Shown here: positions 27,401-35,147 of the stretch, piece by piece
Numbering within the stretch: position 1 is the stretch's first letter
How the letters are laid out: each line of letters begins with the position of its first letter
DNA from: Lagopus muta
Taxonomy: Eukaryota; Chordata; Aves; Galliformes; Phasianidae
NCBI RefSeq assembly: GCF_023343835.1
Contig: NC_064443.1
Coordinates: 2,418,001-2,482,000 of the forward strand
Reading direction: 5' to 3'
DNA length: 64,000 nucleotides
Made by a program: the position numbers and the translations under genes
The notes under the pieces: generated by a model
Databases searched by the model: none
The model's input: the letters and a program-made list of their open reading frames with translations, nothing else
Told to the model about the DNA's origin: nothing

Positions 27401-28247
27401 TTTCAGATTCACCAGGATCTCGGCCTGACCAACCACGTGCCTTTGCTGAAGAAGTCCCTGGAACAGTTTGTGTATCGCGTGAAGGCAATGCTAGCTTTCA
27501 ACCGCTGCCAGGAGGCCTTCTGGGTGGGCATCCTGAAGAACCGAGACCTGCAGGTGAGCACTGCTGTGCTGCATGGGCACCGAGAGCTGGGGGACAGTGC
27601 TCACCTTGTGCAGACTGCAGCTAAGAGGCCACGTGAATCATAGAATGAATCACAGAATGGCCTGTGGTGGAAAAGGAGCACAGTGCTCATCCAGTTCAAC
27701 CCCCTGCTGTGTGCAGGTCGCCAACCAGCAGCCCAGGCTGCCCAGAGCCACATCCAGCCTGGCCTTGAATGCCTGCAGGGATGGGGCATCCACAGCCTCC
27801 TTGGGCAACCTGTTCCAGTGCCTCACCACCCTGTGTGTGAAGGTGGCTGTTAGAGCTGTAGCAGAGCGGGAAGTACTTGAAGTTGGCCGTGTTCTGCACC
27901 TCAGGGTGCCGGCCCGGTGCGGCCCATCGCACTGGTTACTCGTGCTGTTTGCAGATAAGGGCGGGGGTCCCTTTGCTCGCTGCCCCATCAAGGCTACCGA
28001 AACGCTTTCACATCCCGCCCGCTCAGCGCCGCTCTTCCTCCCTCCGCTCAGGGAGAAGAAATCCTGTCCCAGGCTACCGCAGCTCCGGAGGAGGACTCGG
28101 AGGACTCGGAGGACGGCGGAGCCGAGGTAGGGCCGCCCACGGCTCCGCGCCGCCGGGCCGGGCCGCCCGCTGCCGCCTGAGCCCGCTGTCCCGCAGGAGC
28201 CGGGCGGCGCGGACAGCGACAGCGACAGCGGCGGGGCGGGGCGCTGA
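420..28247 (+). CDS. FANCD2: FANCD2, C-terminal two-thirds (28 coding exons, 5' part outside window)
   Basis: Fanconi anaemia D2 protein is mono-ubiquitinated with FANCI on chromatin and clamps DNA at crosslinks and stalled forks. Exons: 420-551, 2554-2661, 3567-3676, 5097-5157, 5646-5771, 6640-6713, 6816-6956, 8118-8218, 8500-8615, 9449-9557, 9734-9832, 11397-11506, 12666-12812, 14082-14198, 14708-14836, 15035-15150, 16905-17018, 17532-17659, 19150-19249, 20508-20630, 21406-21499, 22313-22384, 23449-23487, 24078-24152, 25141-25215, 27407-27553, 28052-28126, 28197-28247. Every junction is GT-AG, phases agree, and the sum is 2889 nt (962 codons plus stop). It aligns collinearly with remembered human FANCD2 from about residue 463, with blocks such as [85 protein letters not shown] and [10 protein letters not shown]. 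Only the acidic C-terminus is divergent. Earlier exons lie left of the window. Introns hold CR1 fragments and otherwise unremarkable sequence. Confidence 0.97.
2587..2610 (+). other. FANCD2: FANCD2 putative PCNA-interaction (PIP-like) box
   Basis: This stretch of the second exon encodes CQIRKLFY. The corresponding human segment is QQIRKLFY/F, described as a putative PCNA-binding motif near residues 527-534 (from memory). The hydrophobic/aromatic half is kept, but the first Gln is replaced by Cys. Confidence 0.6.
3621..3623 (+). other. FANCD2: FANCD2 mono-ubiquitination lysine codon
   Basis: AAA codon within [14 protein letters not shown]. It aligns with human Lys561 (FKYKLIGIIG), called Lys563 in chicken DT40 work. 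This is the acceptor for FANCL/UBE2T ubiquitin transfer. The GIIG that follows is identical to human, while the residues before the lysine are divergent. Confidence 0.85.
5268..5307. repeat. 23-bp tandem duplication
   Basis: The string AGATGCTTGTACATTAA occurs at 5268 and again at 5291, so a 23-bp unit is duplicated in a FANCD2 intron. Confidence 0.85.
9068..9250 (+). mobile_element. CR1 LINE, 3' fragment
   Basis: Carries the CR1 core GGAACAGGCTGCCC...GAGGCTGTGGATG...GGCTGGATGTGGCTCTGGGCAGCC and a decayed ATTCTATGATA tail. It is 5'-truncated and lies in a FANCD2 intron. Confidence 0.92.
13560..13802 (+). mobile_element. CR1 LINE, 3' fragment (older subfamily)
   Basis: Reads as CR1 ORF2 end plus 3'UTR: AGGAAGTTCCATCTGAACAC, a segment like the RHWNRLP region (GTGGCAGAGCACTGAAACAAG), then CTACAATTCTGTGATTTTG. 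It is more diverged from the other copies, suggesting an older insertion. Confidence 0.88.
18738..18985 (-). mobile_element. CR1 LINE, 3' fragment
   Basis: Reverse-oriented CR1: GGGTTGGAAGGGACC, CAGGCTGCTCAAAACC, GGGATGGAGCATCCACAG and CTTCCTCCTTATGTCTAG can be read on the + strand. It lies in the FANCD2 intron before the exon at 19150. Confidence 0.88.
19440..19690 (-). mobile_element. CR1 LINE, 3' fragment
   Basis: Begins AGAATCACTGAATGGCCTGGGTTGGAAGGGACC on the + strand and continues through CCAGCCCAGGCTGCCCAGG and TTCCAGCACCTCACCACCC, the complement of the CR1 3' end. Confidence 0.92.
19905..20440 (+). mobile_element. CR1-type ORF2 fragment (linker between endonuclease and reverse transcriptase)
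   Basis: Three-frame reading gives [17 protein letters not shown], then [15 protein letters not shown], then [18 protein letters not shown], then [14 protein letters not shown], and further on [22 protein letters not shown] and EPGNFRL. These follow in order the CR1 ORF2 region upstream of the reverse transcriptase core. Frameshifts and stops show it is dead. Most CR1 copies keep only the 3' end, so this internal piece is less usual. Confidence 0.82.
21995..22106 (+). mobile_element. CR1 LINE, short 3' fragment
   Basis: CTCTGGGCAGCCTGACCTGG, GGGGTTGGAACATGATGA, TTTAAGGCCCCTTCCAACCC and an ATTCTGTGATTCTGTGA tail. Confidence 0.92.
27638..27846 (-). mobile_element. CR1 LINE, 3' fragment
   Basis: Reverse CR1 with GCAGGTCGCCAACCAGCAGC, CACATCCAGCCTGGCCTTGA and CCTGTTCCAGTGCCTCACCA on the + strand. 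It lies in the 498-bp intron between the two exons at 27407 and 28052 of FANCD2, just before the CpG island. Confidence 0.93.
28109..28120 (+). other. FANCD2: FANCD2 C-terminal EDGE-like motif (reads EDGG)
   Basis: The penultimate exon encodes [13 protein letters not shown]. Human FANCD2 has an EDGE tetrapeptide in a similar acidic tail, reported to matter for crosslink resistance (from memory). Here the fourth residue is Gly. Alignment of this low-complexity tail is uncertain. Confidence 0.45.
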
Positions 28248-28291
28248 GCCCGCGGGGGGGCGGGAGGAGGAGGAAGAGGAAGAGGAGGCGG

Positions 28292-28303
28292 CGCGCATGC
28301 GCG
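28292..28303. promoter_or_regulatory. NRF1-type palindrome upstream of BRK1
   Basis: CGCGCATGCGCG is a perfect palindrome matching the NRF1 consensus (YGCGCAYGCGCR core). It lies 16 bp before the BRK1 ATG, within the 72 bp between the FANCD2 stop and BRK1. GGAA-containing purine tracts (ETS-like) lie at 28265-28285. Confidence 0.65.
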
Positions 28304-28319
28304 GGCGGCGGCGGCGGCC

Positions 28320-28700
28320 ATGTCGGTGCAGGAGGACCCGGTGCAGCGAGAGATCCACCAGGACTGGGCCAACCGCGAGTACATCGAGGTGATCACCAGC
28401 TCCATCAAGAAGATCGCCGACTTCCTCAACTCCTTCGGTGAGGGCCGCGGGGTTTGGGGGGGAGGAGGAGGAGGAGGAGGGGGAAGGGTCCGGGCGGGCG
28501 GGCGCTGACCGCCGCTCCCGCAGACATGTCGTGCCGCTCCCGCCTGGCCACGCTGAACGAGAAGCTGACGGCGCTGGAGCGCAGGATCGAGTACATCGAG
28601 GCGCGGGTGAGCGGGCGGCGGGGCGGGGCGGGGCGCGGCGCGGGCGGGGGCTGAGCGCTCGCTGTCCCCGCAGGTCACCAAGGGCGAGACGCTGACGTAG
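28320..28700 (+). CDS. BRK1: BRK1 (HSPC300), WAVE complex subunit, complete
   Basis: Smallest subunit of the WAVE regulatory complex, a coiled-coil protein that pairs with WAVE and ABI and controls Arp2/3-driven actin branching in the cytoplasm. Exons are 28320-28437, 28524-28606 and 28674-28700, giving 75 aa, the same length as human BRK1. From residue 4 it is essentially identical to the human protein ([55 protein letters not shown]). Only the start differs (MSV against human MAG). The ATG has G at -3. Introns are only 86 and 67 nt. The start codon follows the FANCD2 stop by 72 bp on the same strand. Confidence 0.98.
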
Positions 28701-29224
28701 ACGCCGCCGGAGCCCCCCGCGCTCCCCCGCCGGCGGGGCCGCGTTGCCGGGGCCGCGGAGTGCCGCTGGGGGTCCTGCACAGCGCCCGGCGACGCGCATC
28801 TCCGTCTCCTCTTCCTCCTCCTCCTCTTCCTCCTGTCCGGGAGCTGAGTGGCAAGAAGCGAGAAGCCGCCCTCCGCACCGCCCCCCCGTTTATCGCAGTT
28901 CTTCAGCGGGCATCCGGAGCCGCAAGCACACTGCTCTCGTTGAGCGTTTTGTTGGCAGACCGCGGGGTTGGCGGCAGTAAAAGTCTTGTTGCTTCCCAGC
29001 AGGCTCGGTACGTTATTCTGCAGCTCCTCGTGGTGCCGATGTGACACCCAAATGCCTTGTATTCCCCTTGTTATCTCCCTGCTGCCAGCCCCGACCTCAG
29101 CTGGTTGCTCCCTGGAGTGCGTTCTCCCTTAAGGTTTCCCTGTCTGTGGGAAGCTTTGCTTTCTGCTCTCAAAGCAAGAAGACTCCTCTAAGCCATCTCG
29201 AAGCTGCATAGCCAGCTGTGGGTG

Positions 29225-29352
29225 CCCGTGGAGGCAGCAAAGGCCAGCCTGGGGGGATCCTGCCCAGGTGCCTGGCACCCAGCCCAAGGCAGGGGGTTGG
29301 ACCTATGCTATGGTATCCTTAAGATCCCCTCCAACCTTCTCCATTCCGTGAC
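29225..29352 (+). mobile_element. CR1 LINE, 3' end
   Basis: GGATCCTGCCCAGGTGCCTGG, AGGGGGTTGGACCTATGCTA and TCCCCTCCAACCTTCTCCATTCCGTGA resemble a decayed CR1 terminus. Confidence 0.75.
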
Positions 29353-30614
29353 GTAGCTTGCTGTCAGGTCAGGCTGCACATCCCTGCTGCAAGGCTGACA
29401 AGACATGGGGTGCTGTGCTTGGGTGTGTCAGAGGTTGACACACTGCTGTCATGCAGCAGGAGCAGGCAGAAGAGCACCCAGCTCTTCTTGGAGAAAGCTG
29501 CATTGAGGCCTGTGGACACCAAAAGTCCACCTGTGTGCTGTGTGTGCTCATGGATGGGCTGGAGTGGAGTCTGCAGAGAGCTTGGTGGGGATGAGGCCCT
29601 GAGCAACCACGTCAGTCTTGGAAGTTGACAGTGCTTCAAGTGCACCTGTGTGGAGCCCAGTAATGGGAGTTAAAGACCTCCAGAGGTCCCTTCCTGCCTA
29701 AATTCTCATAGCATTCTTCAGCCTAATGGGGTGGAAGACAGAATATTGCAGATATCCCTGGATCTAGGGCTGAACCTTGCTAACTTCTTGGCTTGAGATC
29801 CATTTGCTTACTCTGCTTCTCAGCTGACTGTGCGCTGTATCTCTGCCTGCTCTCTGGCAGGCTCTGCAGTGGTTCCCCCTTCTGCCAACCTGCTGTTTCC
29901 AACAGCAGCAGGTGCTGCTGTGTGTCCAGAGCATATTGATGTATATGCGTTTTCCCTGCTACAAGTGTATTGTAGCAGCAGATGAACACATGCTCTGTAT
30001 CCTCAAAGCACGCTTTCATTTGGCCCTGGGAGAGCTGGGTGCTCAAGCAGCCTTGCACCTCTGGTTGTTAATGCTCACAGTCTTGTCCCAGAGCCCAGCA
30101 TAGAAGAACAGTGAGATACACAGACTGAATTCAAAGTTGCAGTCTGATCCAAAGTACATTCTAAGGCACATGAGGTGTGGACCAGGAGCTCTCTAGGTAC
30201 TTCTTGCTATCAGAGCCGTGGTGTTACAGCACTGTACTTTGAGGAAAGATAGGAAAGAAGGTCTGTAAGAGAAAATAATCTTAAACGCTATTGAATGTAA
30301 CAGAGAACTGCTGTTTGTTCCTGCTGAATGCCCAGCTCTGGGAGGCTCTGAAGGTGCAAGGAGGTGGTGTCCGCTTCCCTGTGGGTGCCAAGGCCCTGGC
30401 AGAAGTGCTCTCCCAAAGAGAGGGCTTGCCCTGCCTGCTGGGCACAGGGGTAGGGAAAAGTTCTGATTCACTGGGCTGTTTTTGTCGCTTCCCAAAAGCT
30501 GTCTGCACCCACTCACATCACTGCACCGCTGTTTGCTCATGAGGATGCTGTCAGGGGTCCATACTTACCACAATCTTGGGCCTTCCATGTGTGGGGGATG
30601 TGATTTTTAAGAGC

Positions 30615-30624
30615 TTTATTTATT
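30615..30624 (-). terminator. Poly(A) signal for the PHF7-like gene
   Basis: TTTATTTATT on the + strand reads as two overlapping AATAAA hexamers on the - strand, about 660 nt after the PHF7-like stop codon. It lies inside the transcribed region predicted for BRK1, so the two genes would converge and overlap. Confidence 0.5.
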
Positions 30625-30664
30625 CAGAGATGGCATTACATGGGGTTTCTAATTTAGCTGAGTG

Positions 30665-30670
30665 ATTAAA
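30665..30670 (+). terminator. Alternative poly(A) signal ATTAAA
   Basis: ATTAAA on the + strand, 73 bp before the stronger AATAAA. It could serve BRK1 or a FANCD2 read-through transcript. Confidence 0.4.
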
Positions 30671-30737
30671 GAATATCGCAAAACCAAAGCACATGTTGGT
30701 TACTCTTACTGAAATACAGTAGTCACAGAGGTCCCAA

Positions 30738-30743
30738 AATAAA
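30738..30743 (+). terminator. BRK1: Poly(A) signal for BRK1 (and perhaps FANCD2)
   Basis: AATAAA followed 20-40 bp later by a GT-rich element (GTCTCTGTGCTTGTTGTTGG), the usual downstream-element pattern. Confidence 0.6.
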
Positions 30744-31283
30744 CACGGTGCACGCTGTCAGTCTCTGTGCTTGTTGTTGGGGCTTGGCAACCCTGCACTG
30801 CTCTGGCTGGATGTGATCTTGGCAGCACTGCTGCAGAAGCATTGGAATCACCAGCTGGGACATAGAGCTGCTGGAGCTTTGTCTAAACTAAAGCCAACTT
30901 CACACTGACTTCAATGCGAGTAGTAGTGGAGGTGGGTATGTGTCTATCCAAAACGGCTCTGATACTTGTGTTGTGCAATTAAGACTGCAAAACAGGGCCA
31001 CCCCCTCCCCGCCAGCCCACTGCCCACATCCCTCAGGGCCACCTCCCCACAGCTCTTGCACTCCTCCAGGGACGGTGACTCCCCTTGAAGCTGCACCACA
31101 AGGCAGAGAAGAACCAAACCGACAGTGGCATGATGGAACTGTCACTTTTACTGATGGACTGTGGTGACTTTACACAGCAATTGGAGCTGGCACACGGCTG
31201 CTCCTGCAACATCAGTGGGGCTGGTGGTTGATGTTCTGGGCCCGACGTGGAACCCGGGAGCGGCTTCGCCCCCGGGCTGGCCT

Positions 31284-33885
31284 TCACCGCCTGGACCGGC
31301 TCCTGCGGCGACTGCAGCCGACTGCTCTGGAGTGCCTCAAGGACCGAGATGTCCTTTGGCTGGCAGAGGTCGGGGTGCTGCTCTCGGTACTTGGGGCTGC
31401 AGCACGGCTGCTCGCATAGCATCCTTGGAGCTCATTGCATGCATCGTCAATGCGATGTAAACGTGAGCACATTCTCTTCCATTTTATCCTGCGCTGGCTG
31501 GACAGGCCTCTGCTCTCAGGCACCTTGGAACTGTGAGCTGACCCTGATGGTGCCTGGCTGGTGATGCTGGAGCCGCTGCTCGTCTGCGATGTCACAGGGC
31601 CTTGGAGAGGCCCGTGTCCCTGTTGGGTGGCAGTGCTGGGGCCAGCGCTGTCCACATTGCTGCTGGAGGCTGTAAGGGAAGGCAGGAAGATGAGTGGGAT
31701 GGAACTCCAGCCCTGGGGTGGGACAGACTCCCACCCCTTCTGGACCAAAGGGACTTGAGCAAGATCTCGCCTTGCCCCAGCCCAGCAGCACGCGGCTGTT
31801 TGTCTCTTACAGGTGCCCTCTCCAGCACAGGCGTTGCACTCCCAGGCCTTTGTGCTCAGGCTCAAGTAGGAACAGCGCCGATGGGTGCCTCGCGCAGCAC
31901 AGGAGCTGCAGAGGAGCAGCTGCCAGGGCCTGGGGAAACAAACGGGTTGTGGCCGTGAGGACAAAGTGAGCTGAGCCAGGGAGCGCCCGGCACAACTCTG
32001 GTGCTCAGTGTGTGCTCTCCCAGCCCGTGGTGAGGCTGCGATCCCATGCGGAGGCCCAGAGGGCTGCTGAGGGAACTCACCCCTCTCCTGCTCGGTCCCT
32101 GCCGTGGGGGTAACGGCACTCCCTGGCATCGCAGCGCTTGTGCTTGTCTCCCTCTTGTACGTATGAATTGTTGTCCCATATTGGTCCTCTGCCAGAGAAA
32201 GGAAGAAATCTGATGAGCAACCACTGCCTCTGTAGTAAGACGGACGCAGGCCATTCCTGCTCTTCCAGCCCAACACCGTTTCCAGCTTCTCCATGAAGCT
32301 GAGGCCAACGCTCACGGGCGGCAAAGATCCAGGCCTGCTTGGGCCATCCCTGGGCAGGCACAGCTCTTGTGCACTCAGGCCTGGAGAACCAGGAATGGGA
32401 TACCAACCTGGATGGGATACGGATCCCCATGGCGTTCATATAATCAAAAAATTCGTCCTCGTCTTTGCAGTGTGGACAATGCAAAGTAATGCCCGCACAC
32501 AGGGCCAGTCTCTGCAGCAGAAACAGAACAGGGTGAGTGTGAGCCAGGCCTGGTGCTGCTGATCACCTGCCGTGCTCATGGGGTGAGGAGAGGGCTCCTA
32601 CCTGGATGCAAGCCCGGTGGAACCAGGCGTGTCGGCAGGCTGGGCACACCATGGTGCTGTAGGACACGCTGTCCCCCACGGGCTCCATGCAGATGATGCA
32701 GGTCGTGTCCTGTGCCGGCGCCGCCTTCACTGCCTGCTTCAGGTGATGCTCTGTGCAGAAGGACCTGGGGGAAGACGGGAGGGACGGGCAAGGTGAGAAG
32801 TGCTGCGAGGAGGGCAGAGGAACAGGAAGGAGCCCCAGGCCTTGGCTCTGGCTCTGCCAGGCTGCTGGGAGGCGTCACGGCGCGCTCCTCGCTTCTTTGG
32901 CTGGTGCTGAAGCAGGGCTTGGAGGCTCGCAGGCGATGCCTGGCAGCCCTTACCTGTACTCTCCAAAGTACTGGGTGACGCATTCACCCTTGGAAGCGCA
33001 GGGGAGATGGAAGCTGCGGTCGCAGCCCGGCTCTGCGCAGGTGATGGCGGCCCCCAGATTGCCACAAACGAAGCAGAGCTGTAAAGAGCAGAGCATTTCC
33101 CATCAGCTGCAGGCTCAGGGCCTACGCAGCGGGCCCCGCACCTCTGTGCAGGGCACGGGATGGGGGCAGGGCTGGGTGGCACTCTGCAGAGCTGCCTGCT
33201 GAACAGGGCTGGTCTGCAAGAGCAGGGATTTCTCTTGGGGCTGGCTGGAAGGGCTGGGATTGCTTTCTTTGGACCAGGCTAAGCTCAGCCATGCCTCCGC
33301 TGGCACCAAGCTCCCTGTTCCGGTGCGGTGCTCACCGTCTGCTCTGCCTGCACGATTGTGTGTATAATCTCAACCCTGCTTAAATCATCATTTCTCTTCT
33401 GTATTGCTGCTCCTTGAAGAAGGCCACCCACAAACAGCTGTATGGGAAAAGAGCATGATCTTGTTATGGCAGAAAGGAGGGAACCATGGTTTGGAGGATG
33501 GTGGAAGGAGCCGTGAAGGAACTCACTGCACAAAACTGGTGGAAATAGATCCCACTGATGATCAGTTTGTGCCCATAGATGTCTTTGTCAGCATCTCCCT
33601 GACCACAGAGCACGCAAGCTGGAGAGGAGAGAGGAACAGCAGTGAGCGCCTTGTGGGGCCAGGTGCCCCCGGGGGCTGTCCCAGGGGCTGCTATGTGCCA
33701 GCTGTGCCAGCGGAGGGGCTGGCCAGAGGCCATGGAGGGGAAGGGACTGCAGGCCCAGCAGTGCCAGCAGGCGGCCACAGCCCAACCACGGCATCCCTCT
33801 GCCCAGTGGAGGGGAGCTGTGCGCAGCAATATTTACTTTCACCCATCTGCCATGAGCTGGCAGGCTTCTTTGTCCCCTTGGACAT
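31284..33885 (-). CDS. PHF7/G2E3-like ePHD-RING E3 ubiquitin ligase, complete (9 exons)
   Basis: Exons, 5' to 3' on the - strand: 33885-33843, 33618-33527, 33437-33336, 33078-32954, 32764-32602, 32511-32408, 32188-32081, 31929-31811, 31669-31284. The sum is 1242 nt, 413 aa, phases consistent. Zinc-ligand blocks in order: CVLC (16-19) with HQFC, extended PHD from CFVC to FHLPC (81-106), RING/PHD-like CIIC (143) with CPAC, WFHRAC and HCPHC, then CDARECRY (229) with CSSC, THRRC and WECNAC. These match mammalian PHF7 and G2E3 and the multicopy avian PHF7-like family. Known members ubiquitinate histones, and PHF7 reads H3K4me2 and acts in spermatogenesis. The last 127 residues are Ser-rich and end SRRRSRSRR. 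The start at MSKGTKK is the nearest Met; an in-frame Met at 33957 would add 24 residues. Orthology to PHF7 itself is not established. Confidence 0.88.
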
Positions 33886-34326
33886 CGTGTGCACAAACGG
33901 CGAGCACTCGCAGAGTGTCTGTCCCAGCAAAACCAGGCTTTCTCCTCTGCGTGACAACCTAGGGGAGAAGCGGGACGAGGCTGAGTTCTCAGCTCAGGCC
34001 CCGAGCGCTGGGGAACCCTCCTCCCTGGGCAGCCTCAGGCAGCCCCTTCCTCCCTGCTCACCTCACCAAGTCGCACTGAGCTCGGCCTGAGCCCCGCAGC
34101 CTTGGCTCTGTTCCGCACCCCGCAGGTCACAGTGGTCGCTCTGTGCCACACCTGCGGAACCATCACACCTCACCGGGGCTGAGGGCACCCAGGCAGCAGG
34201 GCGGAGGCTCTTGCAGCCAGCGCAGGGTGAGGGGCCCGGTGCCATCAGTATCCCAGTCAAGTGTTTATGTGCTTCCGTGACTTTGTTGCTTGCTGCTCAT
34301 TACCTCTCGCTACAATAAATGACTCG

Positions 34327-34400
34327 ATTCACAGAATCACAGCGTCTCAGTGGTTGGCAAAGACCTCTAAGATCACCAAGATCAGCAGTGGTGTGGTGTG
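34327..34400 (-). mobile_element. CR1 LINE, terminal fragment
   Basis: ATTCACAGAATCACAGCGTCTCAGTGGTTGG followed by AAAGACCTCTAAGATCACC is the complement of a CR1 3' end. Confidence 0.7.
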
Positions 34401-34568
34401 TGTGTGCTGTAATACAAATGAGTACTGCTTGTGTGAGGTTTCTTCTCTGAGTGCAGCAGGGCAAAAACAGCGTGGCTGCCCACCACAACAGTGAGGCTGA
34501 GGTGGAGATGCACAAGGGTGCACCTCGGTGAGCTGAGGTGGAGAGTCCAGATACTCGGTTTAAGGGCT

Positions 34569-34980
34569 AAGGCTACACTTTGAGGTGCAGACCATAGTCT
34601 CTGGGGCACAAAGCCTCTTCTCAGTCTCCAAATAGCTTTTTTGCAGACCCAAAGGCACGGTTGTAGTGCTCTGAGCCTCTTCTATAGTGCCCAGTGTCTC
34701 TCCTGTAAGACCAAAGCTGCTGCTTTGAGTTCAGAGAACCATTCGTGGTTCTCATTCTTTTCAGACCCCGCATGTCCTTAGTGGCCTCAAGCCCCCTTTT
34801 TGAGGGCCTGAAGTTGCATGTTGGGGGCCAAAGCCTGATTTTTAAGGCTCAAAGTCTCTTTTGGGGATCAAACTGCCATTTTGAGAGCTCAAACCATCAC
34901 TCTGGGGCATCCAAAGCTGTTGTTTTATTGCCTAAACCTCCATCTCTGTTTCTAACGGTCAAAGCCTGATTTGCACAACC
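34569..34980. repeat. Degenerate ~21-bp minisatellite
   Basis: About nineteen units, mostly 19-22 bp, nearly all starting AA(A/G)G or AAAC and many ending in GGCTC, GCTC or GGCC. Examples start at 34610 (AAAGCCTCTTCTCAGTCTCC), 34651, 34713, 34830 (AAAGCCTGATTTTTAAGGCT), 34851, 34870, 34891, 34913 and 34961. Two units are stretched to 27 and 33 bp. No open frame crosses the array. The first and last clear units are diverged, so the edges are approximate. Confidence 0.72.
34924..34929 (-). terminator. Candidate poly(A) signal of the MROH-like gene
   Basis: TTTATT on the + strand (AATAAA on the - strand), about 220 nt after the MROH-like stop and inside one unit of the 21-bp minisatellite. Confidence 0.4.
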
Positions 34981-35004
34981 CTGAGCTTCAGGCTCACGTA
35001 CTGA

Positions 35005-35130
35005 GCCAGCGCAGGAGAAGATGCACAAGGAGCAGAGCTGAGCAGCAGGTGGGAGGAGATGCACGAGGAGCAGAGCTGAGCAGGAGATGCGTAAGGAGCA
35101 GGGCTGAGCAGAGGGCAGGAGGAGATGCCA
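35005..35130. repeat. ~33-bp imperfect tandem repeat in the MROH-like 3'UTR
   Basis: Three to four units built around GGAGATGCAC(A/G)AGGAGCAG and AGCTGAGCAG, at about 35010, 35045, 35080 and 35112. Confidence 0.75.
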
Positions 35131-35147
35131 GGAGATTTCCAGGGCAC

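Larger units (their letters stand above)
27950..28860. promoter_or_regulatory. CpG island: BRK1 promoter, covering the last FANCD2 exons
   Basis: Sequence turns abruptly to very high GC with dense CpG from about 27.95 kb to 28.86 kb. It contains the two terminal FANCD2 exons, the whole BRK1 coding region and both BRK1 introns. GC boxes (GGGGCGGGG) occur at several points. It is most simply the BRK1 promoter, because FANCD2 starts far to the left. Confidence 0.85.
28701..30765 (+). other. BRK1: Probable BRK1 3'UTR (possibly shared with FANCD2)
   Basis: No coding signal is visible after the BRK1 stop. The first canonical poly(A) hexamers on the + strand are ATTAAA at 30665 and AATAAA at 30738, so the 3'UTR would be about 2 kb. 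It holds a CR1 tail at 29225-29352. FANCD2 has no other hexamer between its stop (28247) and this point. Confidence 0.55.
33886..35147. other. Intergenic spacer between the PHF7-like and MROH-like genes
   Basis: No exon recognised. It holds a short CR1 tail, the ~21-bp minisatellite and the ~33-bp repeat, each listed separately. The MROH-like 3'UTR and the PHF7-like promoter must lie here, since both genes are on the - strand, head to tail. Confidence 0.6.

Noticed and set aside
27650-29047. 465-codon open frame on the - strand
   Set aside because: It lies antisense to FANCD2 exons, BRK1 and a CR1 copy in a CpG island. The protein is low-complexity Pro/Ala/Arg/Ser, as expected from GC-rich DNA lacking stop codons.
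28701-31283. VHL exons expected after BRK1
   Set aside because: No VHL-like coding text seen on either strand in the spacer; not annotated.
34569-34980. Minisatellite as a coding repeat (7-codon period)
   Set aside because: Units vary from 19 to 33 bp and stop codons occur in every frame examined, so a repeat protein is not supported.
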